A stretch of 64,000 bases of DNA from Croceibacterium atlanticum (GTDB lineage Bacteria; Pseudomonadota; Alphaproteobacteria; Sphingomonadales; Sphingomonadaceae), in the NCBI RefSeq assembly GCF_001008165.2, contig NZ_CP011453.2, positions 24,816 to 88,815 of the forward strand, given 5' to 3'. The notes beneath the pieces are model-generated. The model had not been told where the DNA came from and ran no database searches. It worked only from the letters and a program-made list of their open reading frames with translations. Positions 8,127 to 16,004 of the stretch are shown here, one piece after another. Made by a program: the position numbers and the translations under genes. The number at the start of each line of letters is the position of its first letter. Position 1 is the stretch's first letter.

Positions 8127-10706
8127 TCAGCCGCCGAGGCGGTCCCGGCCGACTTCGATACTGGCCTGTGCGGTAAGATTGCCGACCTTTTCGATGACGG
8201 GGCCGTCCGCCGCGGCGTCTTCCACCACCAGCTTGACCCACAGCGTATCGCCATCCTTGAAATAGGCCGTGCTGTCCGCCGCGCGCAGCGCGTCGAGGCT
8301 GTCTTCCTGCCTGCCGCCGGCAGAAGTGGTGAAGCCGGGCAGTTCGAACAGCACGAATGCGCCTTCGTCCATTTCCCGCAGGGCGAGGGACAATGTCTCC
8401 CGGCCCGTTTCCACCCTCAATTCGGCGCCGCTGCCGATCGTGGTTTCGCCGATATATTCAAACCTCTTGCCATTGCGCTGGAGGATGATCGGTTCCGCGA
8501 TGGGGCCGGTCTCGAACCCGTTGAAATTGCCGCTGATGCTGAAACGGCCGATATCGCCGTCGCAGATGGCGGCATTCCAGCTGGCCTTGATCTCGCAGCT
8601 TTCCTCGTCAGAGGCGATGCCGTTGTCGATGACCACATGGGCACCGGGAATGCCGGTGACGGATCCGTCCAGGTCGCGGAAAGCGGCGCTCTTATAGGCG
8701 GCGCTGCGGCCGTAATCCGATGCCCAGCGGCGCTGGATCGGCGGGAAGCTGACCGGCTGCGCATTCTCGAAGCTGAGGCCCTTGACCGAATTTTCCGTGC
8801 TCATCCCGAAGCTGGTAAACAGCAGATAGGACAGCGCGCCCGCATCGCGTTGCTGGTTGGGCATGAAATTGACGAACCGCGTGTTCTCCACCTCGTGGTG
8901 GAAATCGTAATATTCATATCCGCGGATCGGGAAATCGGGCGCGGCGCTGGGCAGGCTGCGGCCATAGGCGATTTCTTCGGGCGTGGTCGGATTGCCGATA
9001 TTGTCGCTTTCCCCGACGAACAGCGAATCCACGACGCGCGAGGTGAAGGGCGCGATGCCCGGGCTGCTGGTGGCGTGGGTGAAGCCGATGGCGTTGTCCG
9101 CCAGTTTCAGACCCTTGTAGAGGTGATATTCGCCCCGGCCCCAGATCGCGCCATTGCGGTTCTTGTAGCCGGTGAAATCTTCGAACACCGCCATCACCAC
9201 GGGGCTGGCCGGGTCGGCGGGATCTTCCCGACTGGTGAGGTTGGGGCCGGCAATGCCGAAAGTGCCATCGGGCGCGGGGCCGCGATCCAGCATCAGGCCA
9301 TCGAAATTGGAATGCGCAACATTGCCCTTGAATTCGCGCAATTGCATCCGTCCGGGCCAGGTATTGGCGCTGATCTCCGTCCCTTCGAACTGGCCGGTCG
9401 GATGGGTGGGAAACGCCATCCAGAAGCCGATCTGGTCGGACCCGGCCGCCACATTGTCGCGATAGATATTATCGGGATTGGTGATCCAGAAAGTGGACAC
9501 CGTATTATCCGACGGGATCAGGATATGTTCGGATTTCTGCCCCTCGGTCGATTGGTGGGCCAGGAACAGATTGGTCGGTTCGCAGGGCAGGGTCGGATGG
9601 CACTTGGTCTGGATGCCGAGATTGCGGACGAACTGGTTGCCCGTTTCGATCCCGTCTTCCATGAAGAAGCAGTGGCCCACCGTGTTGTAGGTCACATTGC
9701 CTTCCACCAGCAGATTATTGGTCCCGTGCACGGTCACGCAGCGGCTGAACGTGTCGTGGATCGAGGAATTGCGGACATATTGCCCGGCCCCTTCGCCGAT
9801 CAGGTGCCAGTGGACCGGGTAACGCGCCAGCGTCAGATGCTGGCCCATCCGCGTCAGTTCGACACTGTCGATATACATTTCGGACCCGGCCATCGCCATT
9901 ATGTGGCCGCCGAAATAGGTTTCCTGCGAATCCTCCGACGCCTGGATGCGGATATTGCGCGTCAGCAGGCCCACCTCTCCGCGTTCGTCCACGCCGAAGG
10001 TAATCTCGCCGAAATGCATATATTCCAGCGGGCGGTCGAGCGTGATCCGGTTCCCGTCAATGGCGGTGACGACGCGTTTTTCCGCCTGCCGCGGATTGAA
10101 GTCGGTCGAAGCGAGGATGATCTCGTCGCCCTTGCGCCAGCCATTGGCATCCAGCACCTCGATGCTGGTGGCGCCGGCCTCTGCCGTGCGGGCCAGCTTG
10201 GTCCAGCTGTTTTCCCGGTCGCCATGCAGGTTCAGCGTGCCGTTCAGCAGGATGATGCCGCGATCGCCCATCGTGTTAATGTCTTCGCCGGGGACATTGT
10301 CGGTCAGCGTGATCGTGGCCTTGCGCCTGTGCGGCCGGTCTTCGGTGCCGATCTCCAGCTCGCCGCCGGGCACATAGATCCAGTCGGACACGAGTTCGAG
10401 ATCGCGCTCGTCCGAAAAGCGCAGCTTGCCGTTCACCGTCAGGCTGCGCAGGGCGGGCGGGCTGACATCCAGCAGCACGTCCATGCCGCGCGGGATCGTC
10501 ACCGCATCGCCTTCACCCGGAACCTTGCCATCGGGCCAGGCGGCCGGATCGGACCAGCGCACCGATTTCGTCTCAGTGGGGGCCGCCCCGGCATCCACGG
10601 GGGTATGCGCATGCTGATCCTGCGCGGCCAGGGCTGTGCCCGTGCCGCAAAGCAGCGAAACGGGCAGCAGCGCACAAAGTCGATACAGGCGAGTTTGCTC
10701 GCGCAT
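8127..10706 (-). CDS. Secreted G8-domain / parallel beta-helix protein (copy 1)
   Basis: With the start at 10706 (GGAGAGG nine bases upstream) the product has 859 residues. A signal peptide (about 1-28, ending TALAA) is followed by a G8 domain (about 45-170: RWSDPAAWPDGKVP and evenly spaced Gly) and a long right-handed beta-helix with NFDG and GHIMAMAG type turns. G8 domains occur in CEMIP/TMEM2, which cut or bind hyaluronan, but bacterial members are uncharacterised, so a polysaccharide or surface ligand is only an inference. It is paralogous over its whole length to the plus-strand gene at 16005. A MarR-type dyad lies 77 bp upstream, and the MarR gene is the next gene upstream. Confidence 0.85.
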   Translation of the reverse strand: MREQTRLYRLCALLPVSLLCGTGTALAAQDQHAHTPVDAGAAPTETKSVRWSDPAAWPDGKVPGEGDAVTIPRGMDVLLDVSPPALRSLTVNGKLRFSDERDLELVSDWIYVPGGELEIGTEDRPHRRKATITLTDNVPGEDINTMGDRGIILLNGTLNLHGDRENSWTKLARTAEAGATSIEVLDANGWRKGDEIILASTDFNPRQAEKRVVTAIDGNRITLDRPLEYMHFGEITFGVDERGEVGLLTRNIRIQASEDSQETYFGGHIMAMAGSEMYIDSVELTRMGQHLTLARYPVHWHLIGEGAGQYVRNSSIHDTFSRCVTVHGTNNLLVEGNVTYNTVGHCFFMEDGIETGNQFVRNLGIQTKCHPTLPCEPTNLFLAHQSTEGQKSEHILIPSDNTVSTFWITNPDNIYRDNVAAGSDQIGFWMAFPTHPTGQFEGTEISANTWPGRMQLREFKGNVAHSNFDGLMLDRGPAPDGTFGIAGPNLTSREDPADPASPVVMAVFEDFTGYKNRNGAIWGRGEYHLYKGLKLADNAIGFTHATSSPGIAPFTSRVVDSLFVGESDNIGNPTTPEEIAYGRSLPSAAPDFPIRGYEYYDFHHEVENTRFVNFMPNQQRDAGALSYLLFTSFGMSTENSVKGLSFENAQPVSFPPIQRRWASDYGRSAAYKSAAFRDLDGSVTGIPGAHVVIDNGIASDEESCEIKASWNAAICDGDIGRFSISGNFNGFETGPIAEPIILQRNGKRFEYIGETTIGSGAELRVETGRETLSLALREMDEGAFVLFELPGFTTSAGGRQEDSLDALRAADSTAYFKDGDTLWVKLVVEDAAADGPVIEKVGNLTAQASIEVGRDRLGG

Positions 10707-10782
10707 AGATGTCATCCTCTCCACCGTGACCGGGCGCGCCGGCTGTTCTTTTCTTGCCGCGATCCTGCACGGGCAGGGCCAA

Positions 10783-10797
10783 TTTGACAAGATCAAA
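10783..10797. promoter_or_regulatory. Putative MarR operator A (TTTGA-N5-TCAAA)
   Basis: TTTGA caaga TCAAA is a perfect 5-bp dyad in the context CCAATTTGA...TCAAAA. The same 10-11 flanking bases recur at 15837, and a one-mismatch version overlaps the marR leader at 11425. It lies upstream of the first G8 gene. Confidence 0.6.
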
Positions 10798-10881
10798 AGA
10801 GAGGGTGCTTCATGCGTGCCGGGCATGGCCGGGGCCGGATCGGGGCCGGACCGGGGGTGTGCCGAAACGGAAAGATCCGCG

Positions 10882-11412
10882 TCAGTCGCCGTGCTCTTCG
10901 CGCTCTTCTTCCATGATGGTTTCCGCGCGCCCGATCATGTGATCCAGCGCGCGGCGGACCGTTTCCAGATCGGCCGGGTCCAGCCCTTCGGTCAGCCGCC
11001 GGTCCCACTCCATCGCGCGTTCGATCATCTTTTGGTGCAGCGCCTGTCCCTCGGCGGACAGGTCGATCTCTATCTCCGGCCCGCCGGGCTTGCGTTCGCG
11101 GGTCAGCAGGCCGCGCTTCACCATGCTCTTGACAGTGCGGCTTAACTGGCCGCGATCCTGCAACAGCATTTCGGCCAGTCCGTTGAGGGAAAGGGGCGCG
11201 AATTCGCCCAGATAGGCCACGATGCGCCATTCGATTTCGGCCAGGCCCAGAAGGCGCCGCTGCGTCAGCAGGTTGGAACGGCGCATGAGGTTGAACAGCA
11301 CCACCATGCGCATGCTGACCAACCGGGCCAGCGGCCCCGTGCGGCGGCTCGGGCGCGGTTTCTCCCGCGCCGAGACTTCGCTTTCCTGTTCGCCGGTTCG
11401 TGCCTGTCCCAT
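10882..11412 (-). CDS. MarR family transcriptional regulator
   Basis: The protein has 176 residues from the ATG at 11412 (AAAAGG upstream); a TTG eleven codons earlier is less likely. The winged helix spans roughly residues 60-125, with LTQRRLLGLAEIEWRIVAYL, the recognition region LAEMLLQDRGQLSRTVKSM and the wing LLTRERKPGGPE. The C-terminal acidic helix would complete the dimer interface. It lies between the TonB receptor operon and the first G8 gene, all on the minus strand. A dyad related to those at the two G8 promoters overlaps its own leader, so autoregulation and control of the cluster are likely (inference). Confidence 0.88.
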   Translation of the reverse strand: MGQARTGEQESEVSAREKPRPSRRTGPLARLVSMRMVVLFNLMRRSNLLTQRRLLGLAEIEWRIVAYLGEFAPLSLNGLAEMLLQDRGQLSRTVKSMVKRGLLTRERKPGGPEIEIDLSAEGQALHQKMIERAMEWDRRLTEGLDPADLETVRRALDHMIGRAETIMEEEREEHGD

Positions 11413-11424
11413 GCTGCCTTTTAA

Positions 11425-11439
11425 TTTGATTGTGCCAAA
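11425..11439. promoter_or_regulatory. Putative MarR operator in the marR leader
   Basis: TTTGA ttgtg CCAAA, within AATTTGA...CCAAAA, ends 13 bp before the marR ATG. It differs from operators A and B by one base in the conserved half-sites, as expected for an autoregulatory site. Confidence 0.5.
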
Positions 11440-11549
11440 AGCCAATCATGCTGACGGTATCGGCCTGGGCATGGCCAGCGTGTTCGCGCGGGTCGTAACG
11501 GAGAGACGGGCCTTCCTTCTGCCGGGGAAGTGCCCGCCCTCCGCGTCGA

Positions 11550-14009
11550 TCAGAAATCCTTGCGGAGCGTGATCGACCATTCCCGCGGCCGGCCCACCGT
11601 GGCGCTGAGGAAGCCGAAGCTTTCACGCTGGTCGGTGATCGTGGTCAGGTAATATTTGTCGAACAGATTGGTGACCGCGCCCGAAATCGAGAAGCCGAGA
11701 TCCTCGTTCCGATAGGTCAGCCGGGCATTCACCAGCGCATATCCTTTCTGCACCGAGGAAGTGGCGAGGACATTATTGGAATATCTGATGTCCGACCGAT
11801 AGCTGACATCGACACGGGGCGAGATCAGCGAGTTCTTCCCGGCTTCGAAATCATACTGGACCGCGCCCGACAGGTTCCATTTCGGCACGCGCGTCTGCGG
11901 GCTGTCCAGCGTCAGGCCCTGCGTAGCGGCGAGCAGTTTCTTGTACTGGAAATCGGTATATCCGGCATTGGCCGACAGCATCAGGCCATAGGCCGGGCGG
12001 GCCACGGCCTCGACTTCAAAGCCCTTGATCTCGGCATTGCCGATATTGTCGTTACAGAAGGGGAAGCAGCCGCCATTGCGCGCCGTGGGATCGCTCAAAG
12101 TGCCCACGATCGCGTCGAATTCGGTCAGGAAGGCCGACGCGTTGAGGCGCAGCATATTGCCGAACAGGTTGCTCTTGAAGCCGGCCTCGTAAGCCGTCAC
12201 CTCTTCCGGTTCCAACGCGAAGATACCGCTCGCGCCGAAGGGGCGTGCATTGAATGCCGATGCGGTGAAGCCGGTGGAATAGGACGCATAGACATTCACT
12301 TCCGGCGTCACTTCATAATTGATCGACACGCGCGGATTGAACCGGTCGTCCTTGTTCTCGCCCTTCGCCACGAAGTTGAGGAAACCCAGCCCCGAAGGCG
12401 TGTAATCGCGGTCGAAAGTATAGGTCTTCGTCTCGTTCGAATAGCGCAGGCCCGCGCTCAGCGTCAGCCGGTCGGTCGGGTGGAGGTCCACCGCGCCGAA
12501 AAAGGCATAGCTTTCCAGCGTCGCAGTGTCGTCGCTGAAGAAATCGAGCGCGCTGGGGATGAACCCTTCGGTCTGCACGCGCGCGGGATTGAGCGTGCGC
12601 GTATCGAGGTAATAGCCGCCCAGCGTATAATCGACCAACCCGTCAAACGCGGTGCCCAGCAGGCGCAATTCCTGGCTGAACTGGCGGTGGCTAAGCCCGT
12701 TGCGCACTTCTTCCACCGGCACGGCCAGCAGGCTCTGCCCGAAATCGCCTTCATATTCGCGATAGGCGGTGATCGAGGTCACGTGCATGGAATCGGACAG
12801 GTCGGCTTCCACCGTCATCGATCCGCCGAACGCTTCATATTCCCCCTCGACCGGGTTGGAGAAGCCGACGCGTTCATTGCCGTAACGCGCATAGGTGGAA
12901 TAACCGTCGGGCGAGACGAAGGAAGCGATCACCTCGTCCATCTGTGCCTGCGTGCTGACATCGAAACCGTAATAGCTGGTGCCCAGGCCGCGCAGCCAGG
13001 TGGCAAGGCCATTGGTGAACTCTCCCCCCGCGGGGATGGAGCCGCCGCCGATGAGGCCGGTTTCCGGATTGATCCGCGAAGCCTGCGCATCGAGGATCAC
13101 TTCGGCAGAGGCTTCGGACACTTCCTTGGTGTAATCGCCGGAGATGTAGATCTTCACCGCCGGGCTCGGTTCGATGCCCAGCGTGCCGCGGAAACTGTGG
13201 CTATCCCCGCCGCCCAGCGTGCCGATCTTGCAATCGCCGTCGCCAAAGGCTTCCATGCCCGGACCGGCCACCAGTTCATTGCCGAATTGCGGGTTCACGC
13301 AGCGGTAATTCAGGCGATCGACATGGCCGTCCTGCCCCTTGGCGCTTGCCACCATGCGGAATGCCAGCATGTCGTTGATGCCGATATCATAGGCGCCGCG
13401 CAGCTGGTAACGGCTGCGGCTGCCGCCGGTCACTTCCAGATATCCGCTATTGTCGCCGCTCGGCTTCTTGGAGATCAGGCGCATCGCCCCGCCGACCGAA
13501 TTGCGGCCGAACAGCGTCCCCTGCGGGCCGCGCAGCACCTCGATCCGTTCAAGGTCGAGCACGTCGAACACCGAACCGTAAGTGGTCGCGTAATAGACAT
13601 CATCGACATAGAAGCCGACGCGCGGTTCGAACGTGGTCAGGAAGTCGATCTGGCCAAGGCCGCGAATGAAGGCCTGGTTGGTCCCGGCGCCATAGCCCGA
13701 TCCGCCAGTGGTCATTTCCACATTGGGCACGGAATCCGCGACATCCACCAGCGTCCGCACGCTGCGCTGTTCCAGTTCTTCGGCATCGACTGCCGTGATG
13801 GAGATCGGAACGTCCTGCAGCACCTGTTCGCGGAACTGCGCGGTCACGATGATCGTGGCGTTTTCCGCCCGGCGATCGGGCTGTTCATCCTCGGCATCCT
13901 GCGCGCTTGCGGCCGATAGCGGCGCGAGTGACAGCATGGCCGCCATCGCGGCCAGCCCGGCCGAATGCTGCAAGCGCCGGCGCGATCCTTCAAAGCCTCT
14001 CTTATTCAT
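11550..14009 (-). CDS. TonB-dependent receptor
   Basis: From the ATG at 14009 (strong GGGGAGGGG upstream) the product has 819 residues: signal peptide ending SAASAQ, a plug domain beginning at ATIIVTAQFREQ with LRGPQGTLFGRNSVGGA, and a 22-strand barrel ending TLRKDF. This class imports scarce nutrients (siderophores, glycans, aromatics) across the outer membrane with TonB energy. It is the fourth gene of a minus-strand unit with two DUF6152 proteins and an exported protein, and marR follows it. The missing iron-responsive context and the G8 neighbours suggest an organic ligand rather than a siderophore, but this is inference. Confidence 0.92.
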   Translation of the reverse strand: MNKRGFEGSRRRLQHSAGLAAMAAMLSLAPLSAASAQDAEDEQPDRRAENATIIVTAQFREQVLQDVPISITAVDAEELEQRSVRTLVDVADSVPNVEMTTGGSGYGAGTNQAFIRGLGQIDFLTTFEPRVGFYVDDVYYATTYGSVFDVLDLERIEVLRGPQGTLFGRNSVGGAMRLISKKPSGDNSGYLEVTGGSRSRYQLRGAYDIGINDMLAFRMVASAKGQDGHVDRLNYRCVNPQFGNELVAGPGMEAFGDGDCKIGTLGGGDSHSFRGTLGIEPSPAVKIYISGDYTKEVSEASAEVILDAQASRINPETGLIGGGSIPAGGEFTNGLATWLRGLGTSYYGFDVSTQAQMDEVIASFVSPDGYSTYARYGNERVGFSNPVEGEYEAFGGSMTVEADLSDSMHVTSITAYREYEGDFGQSLLAVPVEEVRNGLSHRQFSQELRLLGTAFDGLVDYTLGGYYLDTRTLNPARVQTEGFIPSALDFFSDDTATLESYAFFGAVDLHPTDRLTLSAGLRYSNETKTYTFDRDYTPSGLGFLNFVAKGENKDDRFNPRVSINYEVTPEVNVYASYSTGFTASAFNARPFGASGIFALEPEEVTAYEAGFKSNLFGNMLRLNASAFLTEFDAIVGTLSDPTARNGGCFPFCNDNIGNAEIKGFEVEAVARPAYGLMLSANAGYTDFQYKKLLAATQGLTLDSPQTRVPKWNLSGAVQYDFEAGKNSLISPRVDVSYRSDIRYSNNVLATSSVQKGYALVNARLTYRNEDLGFSISGAVTNLFDKYYLTTITDQRESFGFLSATVGRPREWSITLRKDF

Positions 14010-14112
14010 GATTTCCCCTCCCCTTTGTGCCGCCATGTTTTCTGGTCGGCTGTGTGTTTATCCCCATCGTCCGGGCTGCGGGCCCATCTCGGCCAGCGAG
14101 AACGCGCCGCCC

Positions 14113-14919
14113 TCATTCAAACAGCGTCTCGCCATGTTCGTTGACGGGATTGCGGTCGTTTTCGGAGCACTGGAATTCGATCAGCGAGCCGTGGCGGTCC
14201 CGGCGGTAGCGGGCTTCGACCTTGTACGGTTCGGCCAGCGCCAGCGGATCGGTCATGGTCATTTCATTGACCAGCACGTCCGGATCGTCGGGTGACAGGT
14301 GGATCCGTTCGACCAGGCGGAACTGGTCGGAATGCACCCCGCCTTCGCCGAACTCCAGCTCGTCCGAGATGCCGATTGTATCGACAACCAGCGTATCGCC
14401 TTCCCAATGGCCGATCGAATGGCCGTGAAATGTCGGGTCGATCTCCTCGATCGGGGGATGTTCGCGCCCATCGGTCCAGATCGTGCGCGTCTGCATCCAG
14501 GCTTCCTGGTTGATGGTGACGCGGCCCGGAGTGAACAGGAATTCATAAGGATATTGGGCCAGGCGCATGATGCGCGGCAGGCCGGGGGGGCTGCAATTTG
14601 ATCGGTTGCGCCTTTCCACCCCGCCATTGGCCAGCACTTCGGCCCGCCAGCGTTCACGCTCTGCGGCGTAATCATCCTTCAGCACCGGCTGCGTTTGCGG
14701 CCCGGCGGAGCGGACCAGGAACCAGATGCCGCCCCAGTCGGGCAGCGCGTCCAGCGCGGCATATTTGCCCTTGGCGAAGCCCGCGCTGTCCTGTGCATCG
14801 ATCCCCTGCGGCACCGGGCTCTGGATCGGTGCTGCCAATTGCGCATATGCCGTGGTCGCGATACCGGCCGCCAGCAAGCCCGCACCGGCCAGACAGGCCG
14901 CCCGCTTGAAAATCATCAT
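14113..14919 (-). CDS. Exported protein of unknown function (DUF6152 neighbour)
   Basis: The 268-residue product has a signal peptide (MMIFKRAACLAGAGLL...TTAYAQ) and then a soluble domain with PGLPRIMR, PYEFLFTPGRVT and the conserved-looking DPTFHGHSIGHWEGDTL followed by VDTIG. A strong AAGGGGGG precedes the ATG. This type of protein with an HGHSIGHWEGDTL core is commonly found next to DUF6152 genes in sphingomonads; no activity is known to me. It lies 26 bp after one DUF6152 gene and about 100 bp before the TonB receptor, so it probably works in the periplasm with them. Confidence 0.75.
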   Translation of the reverse strand: MMIFKRAACLAGAGLLAAGIATTAYAQLAAPIQSPVPQGIDAQDSAGFAKGKYAALDALPDWGGIWFLVRSAGPQTQPVLKDDYAAERERWRAEVLANGGVERRNRSNCSPPGLPRIMRLAQYPYEFLFTPGRVTINQEAWMQTRTIWTDGREHPPIEEIDPTFHGHSIGHWEGDTLVVDTIGISDELEFGEGGVHSDQFRLVERIHLSPDDPDVLVNEMTMTDPLALAEPYKVEARYRRDRHGSLIEFQCSENDRNPVNEHGETLFE

Positions 14920-14945
14920 CCGTCCCCCCTTCGCCGCTCAGGCGA

Positions 14946-15326
14946 TCAATCTACCTCGCCCAGCGTGCTGCCATCGGCCAGCTTCACCCCGGCATAGCTG
15001 GCGCCCAGCGCGCCATTGCGCAGCGGGTGGACGTAAAGCTGCACCCGGTCGCCGGTCTTGAGCGTGCGCCGCGTCCAGCCTTCCTGGATCAGATTATTGG
15101 GGCTGGTCATCTCGATGGACCACAGCTCCGTCCCCTGATCGGTCGGCACCCGCACCCGGATGAAGGCGTGGGGATTGGACCAGCGGAATTGCTCCACCGT
15201 CGCGTCCAGCACCACGGTCTTTTTCATGTCGAACATCGAATAGCTGTGATGGGCCAGCGCCGTACCCCCGGCGAGCGGCATCAGGCCAAGCGCCGCACCG
15301 GCTATCAGAACTCCCAAGCGGGTCAT
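14946..15326 (-). CDS. DUF6152 family exported protein (copy 1)
   Basis: The 126-residue protein has a signal peptide (MTRLGVLIAGAAL...GGTALA) followed by the family hallmark HHSYSMFD, then FRWSNPHAFIRV, SPNNLIQEGW and VHPLRNG. The ATG at 15326 with GGAG eight bases upstream is preferred over a GTG three codons earlier. The paired His residues just after the signal peptide could bind a metal, but this is not established. It follows the second DUF6152 gene by 18 bp. Confidence 0.82.
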   Translation of the reverse strand: MTRLGVLIAGAALGLMPLAGGTALAHHSYSMFDMKKTVVLDATVEQFRWSNPHAFIRVRVPTDQGTELWSIEMTSPNNLIQEGWTRRTLKTGDRVQLYVHPLRNGALGASYAGVKLADGSTLGEVD

Positions 15327-15344
15327 CTCGCGCACTCCAGTCTG

Positions 15345-15749
15345 TCAGATTTGGGGGACGTTCACGGGCTGCCCGTTCTTGGGCAGGCCGGAATCGAGCA
15401 CAGTGCCGTCAGCCTTGCGCAGATCGAGGAACAGGCCGCCCGGCTTGCCGTTGCGCAACGGGTTCATGCGCAGGCTTATGTGTTCCCCGCTGCGCAGCGA
15501 AACCCGGTTCCAGCCTTGCCGCTTGAGATTGTTTGGGCTGTTCAGTTCGATGCTCCAGTGCCGGCCATCGCCTGCTTCCAGTTCGATGAAGGCGTGCGGA
15601 TTGGTCCACTGGAATTCGATGACATCGCCTTCGATCGTCATGATCTGGCGCTGGTCGAACATGGCGAAGCTGTGATGGGCGGCGATGGGCGATGCAATCG
15701 CCAGCATCAGCACAGGCGCGGCAATGCGCCGCAGGATCTTACTGTTCAT
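15345..15749 (-). CDS. DUF6152 family exported protein (copy 2)
   Basis: The 134-residue product has a signal peptide (MNSKILRRIAAPVLMLAIA) followed by HHSFAMFD, FQWTNPHAFIEL, SPNNLKRQGW and MNPLRNG. It is a clear paralogue of its downstream neighbour, so the pair may form a heteromer or bind related ligands. The ATG at 15749 overlaps the stop of a 21-codon upstream ORF that has the better ribosome-binding site, so translation may be coupled. It is the first gene of the DUF6152/TonB-receptor unit and shares a promoter region with the divergent second G8 gene. Confidence 0.82.
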   Translation of the reverse strand: MNSKILRRIAAPVLMLAIASPIAAHHSFAMFDQRQIMTIEGDVIEFQWTNPHAFIELEAGDGRHWSIELNSPNNLKRQGWNRVSLRSGEHISLRMNPLRNGKPGGLFLDLRKADGTVLDSGLPKNGQPVNVPQI

Positions 15750-15811
15750 CGCCCGGAACCGCCCCGAACGACCATGTGCGCCATGCCCAGCCTGAATCTT
15801 GCACCCATCAT
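15746..15811 (-). CDS. Possible 21-codon leader ORF
   Basis: An ATG ATG start preceded by GAGAGAGGGG at good spacing opens a 21-codon frame whose TGA overlaps the ATG of the DUF6152 gene in the ATGA arrangement. The peptide has no recognisable function. It may serve translational coupling or be accidental. Confidence 0.3.
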   Translation of the reverse strand: MMGARFRLGMAHMVVRGGSGR

Positions 15812-15836
15812 ATAGCTGCCCCTCTCTCATCGCCAA

Positions 15837-15851
15837 TTTGACTACATCAAA
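15837..15851. promoter_or_regulatory. Putative MarR operator B in the divergent G8/DUF6152 promoter region
   Basis: TTTGA ctaca TCAAA in the context CCAATTTGA...TCAAAA matches operator A in every conserved position. It lies 88 bp upstream of the DUF6152 gene and 153 bp upstream of the second G8 gene. A second small dyad, TCAA-g-TTGA, follows at 15862-15870. Confidence 0.6.
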
Positions 15852-16004
15852 ATACCTTTAGTCAAGTTGAATCGCATTTGCGGCTGTTCAGGCGCATCGC
15901 CGCGATCCCGCGACGGGCTCTTGGCAAAGCGAACCTTCCGATGCATACTTATTGCCGAAATCAAAAAGGGGCGGGCAAGAATCCCGCCGGAGAGGGAATA
16001 TTCC

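Noticed and set aside
12480..13919. 479-codon plus-strand ORF opposite the first TonB receptor
   Set aside because: It is antisense to a well-supported receptor gene; similar long antisense frames occur opposite the G8 and other receptor genes.
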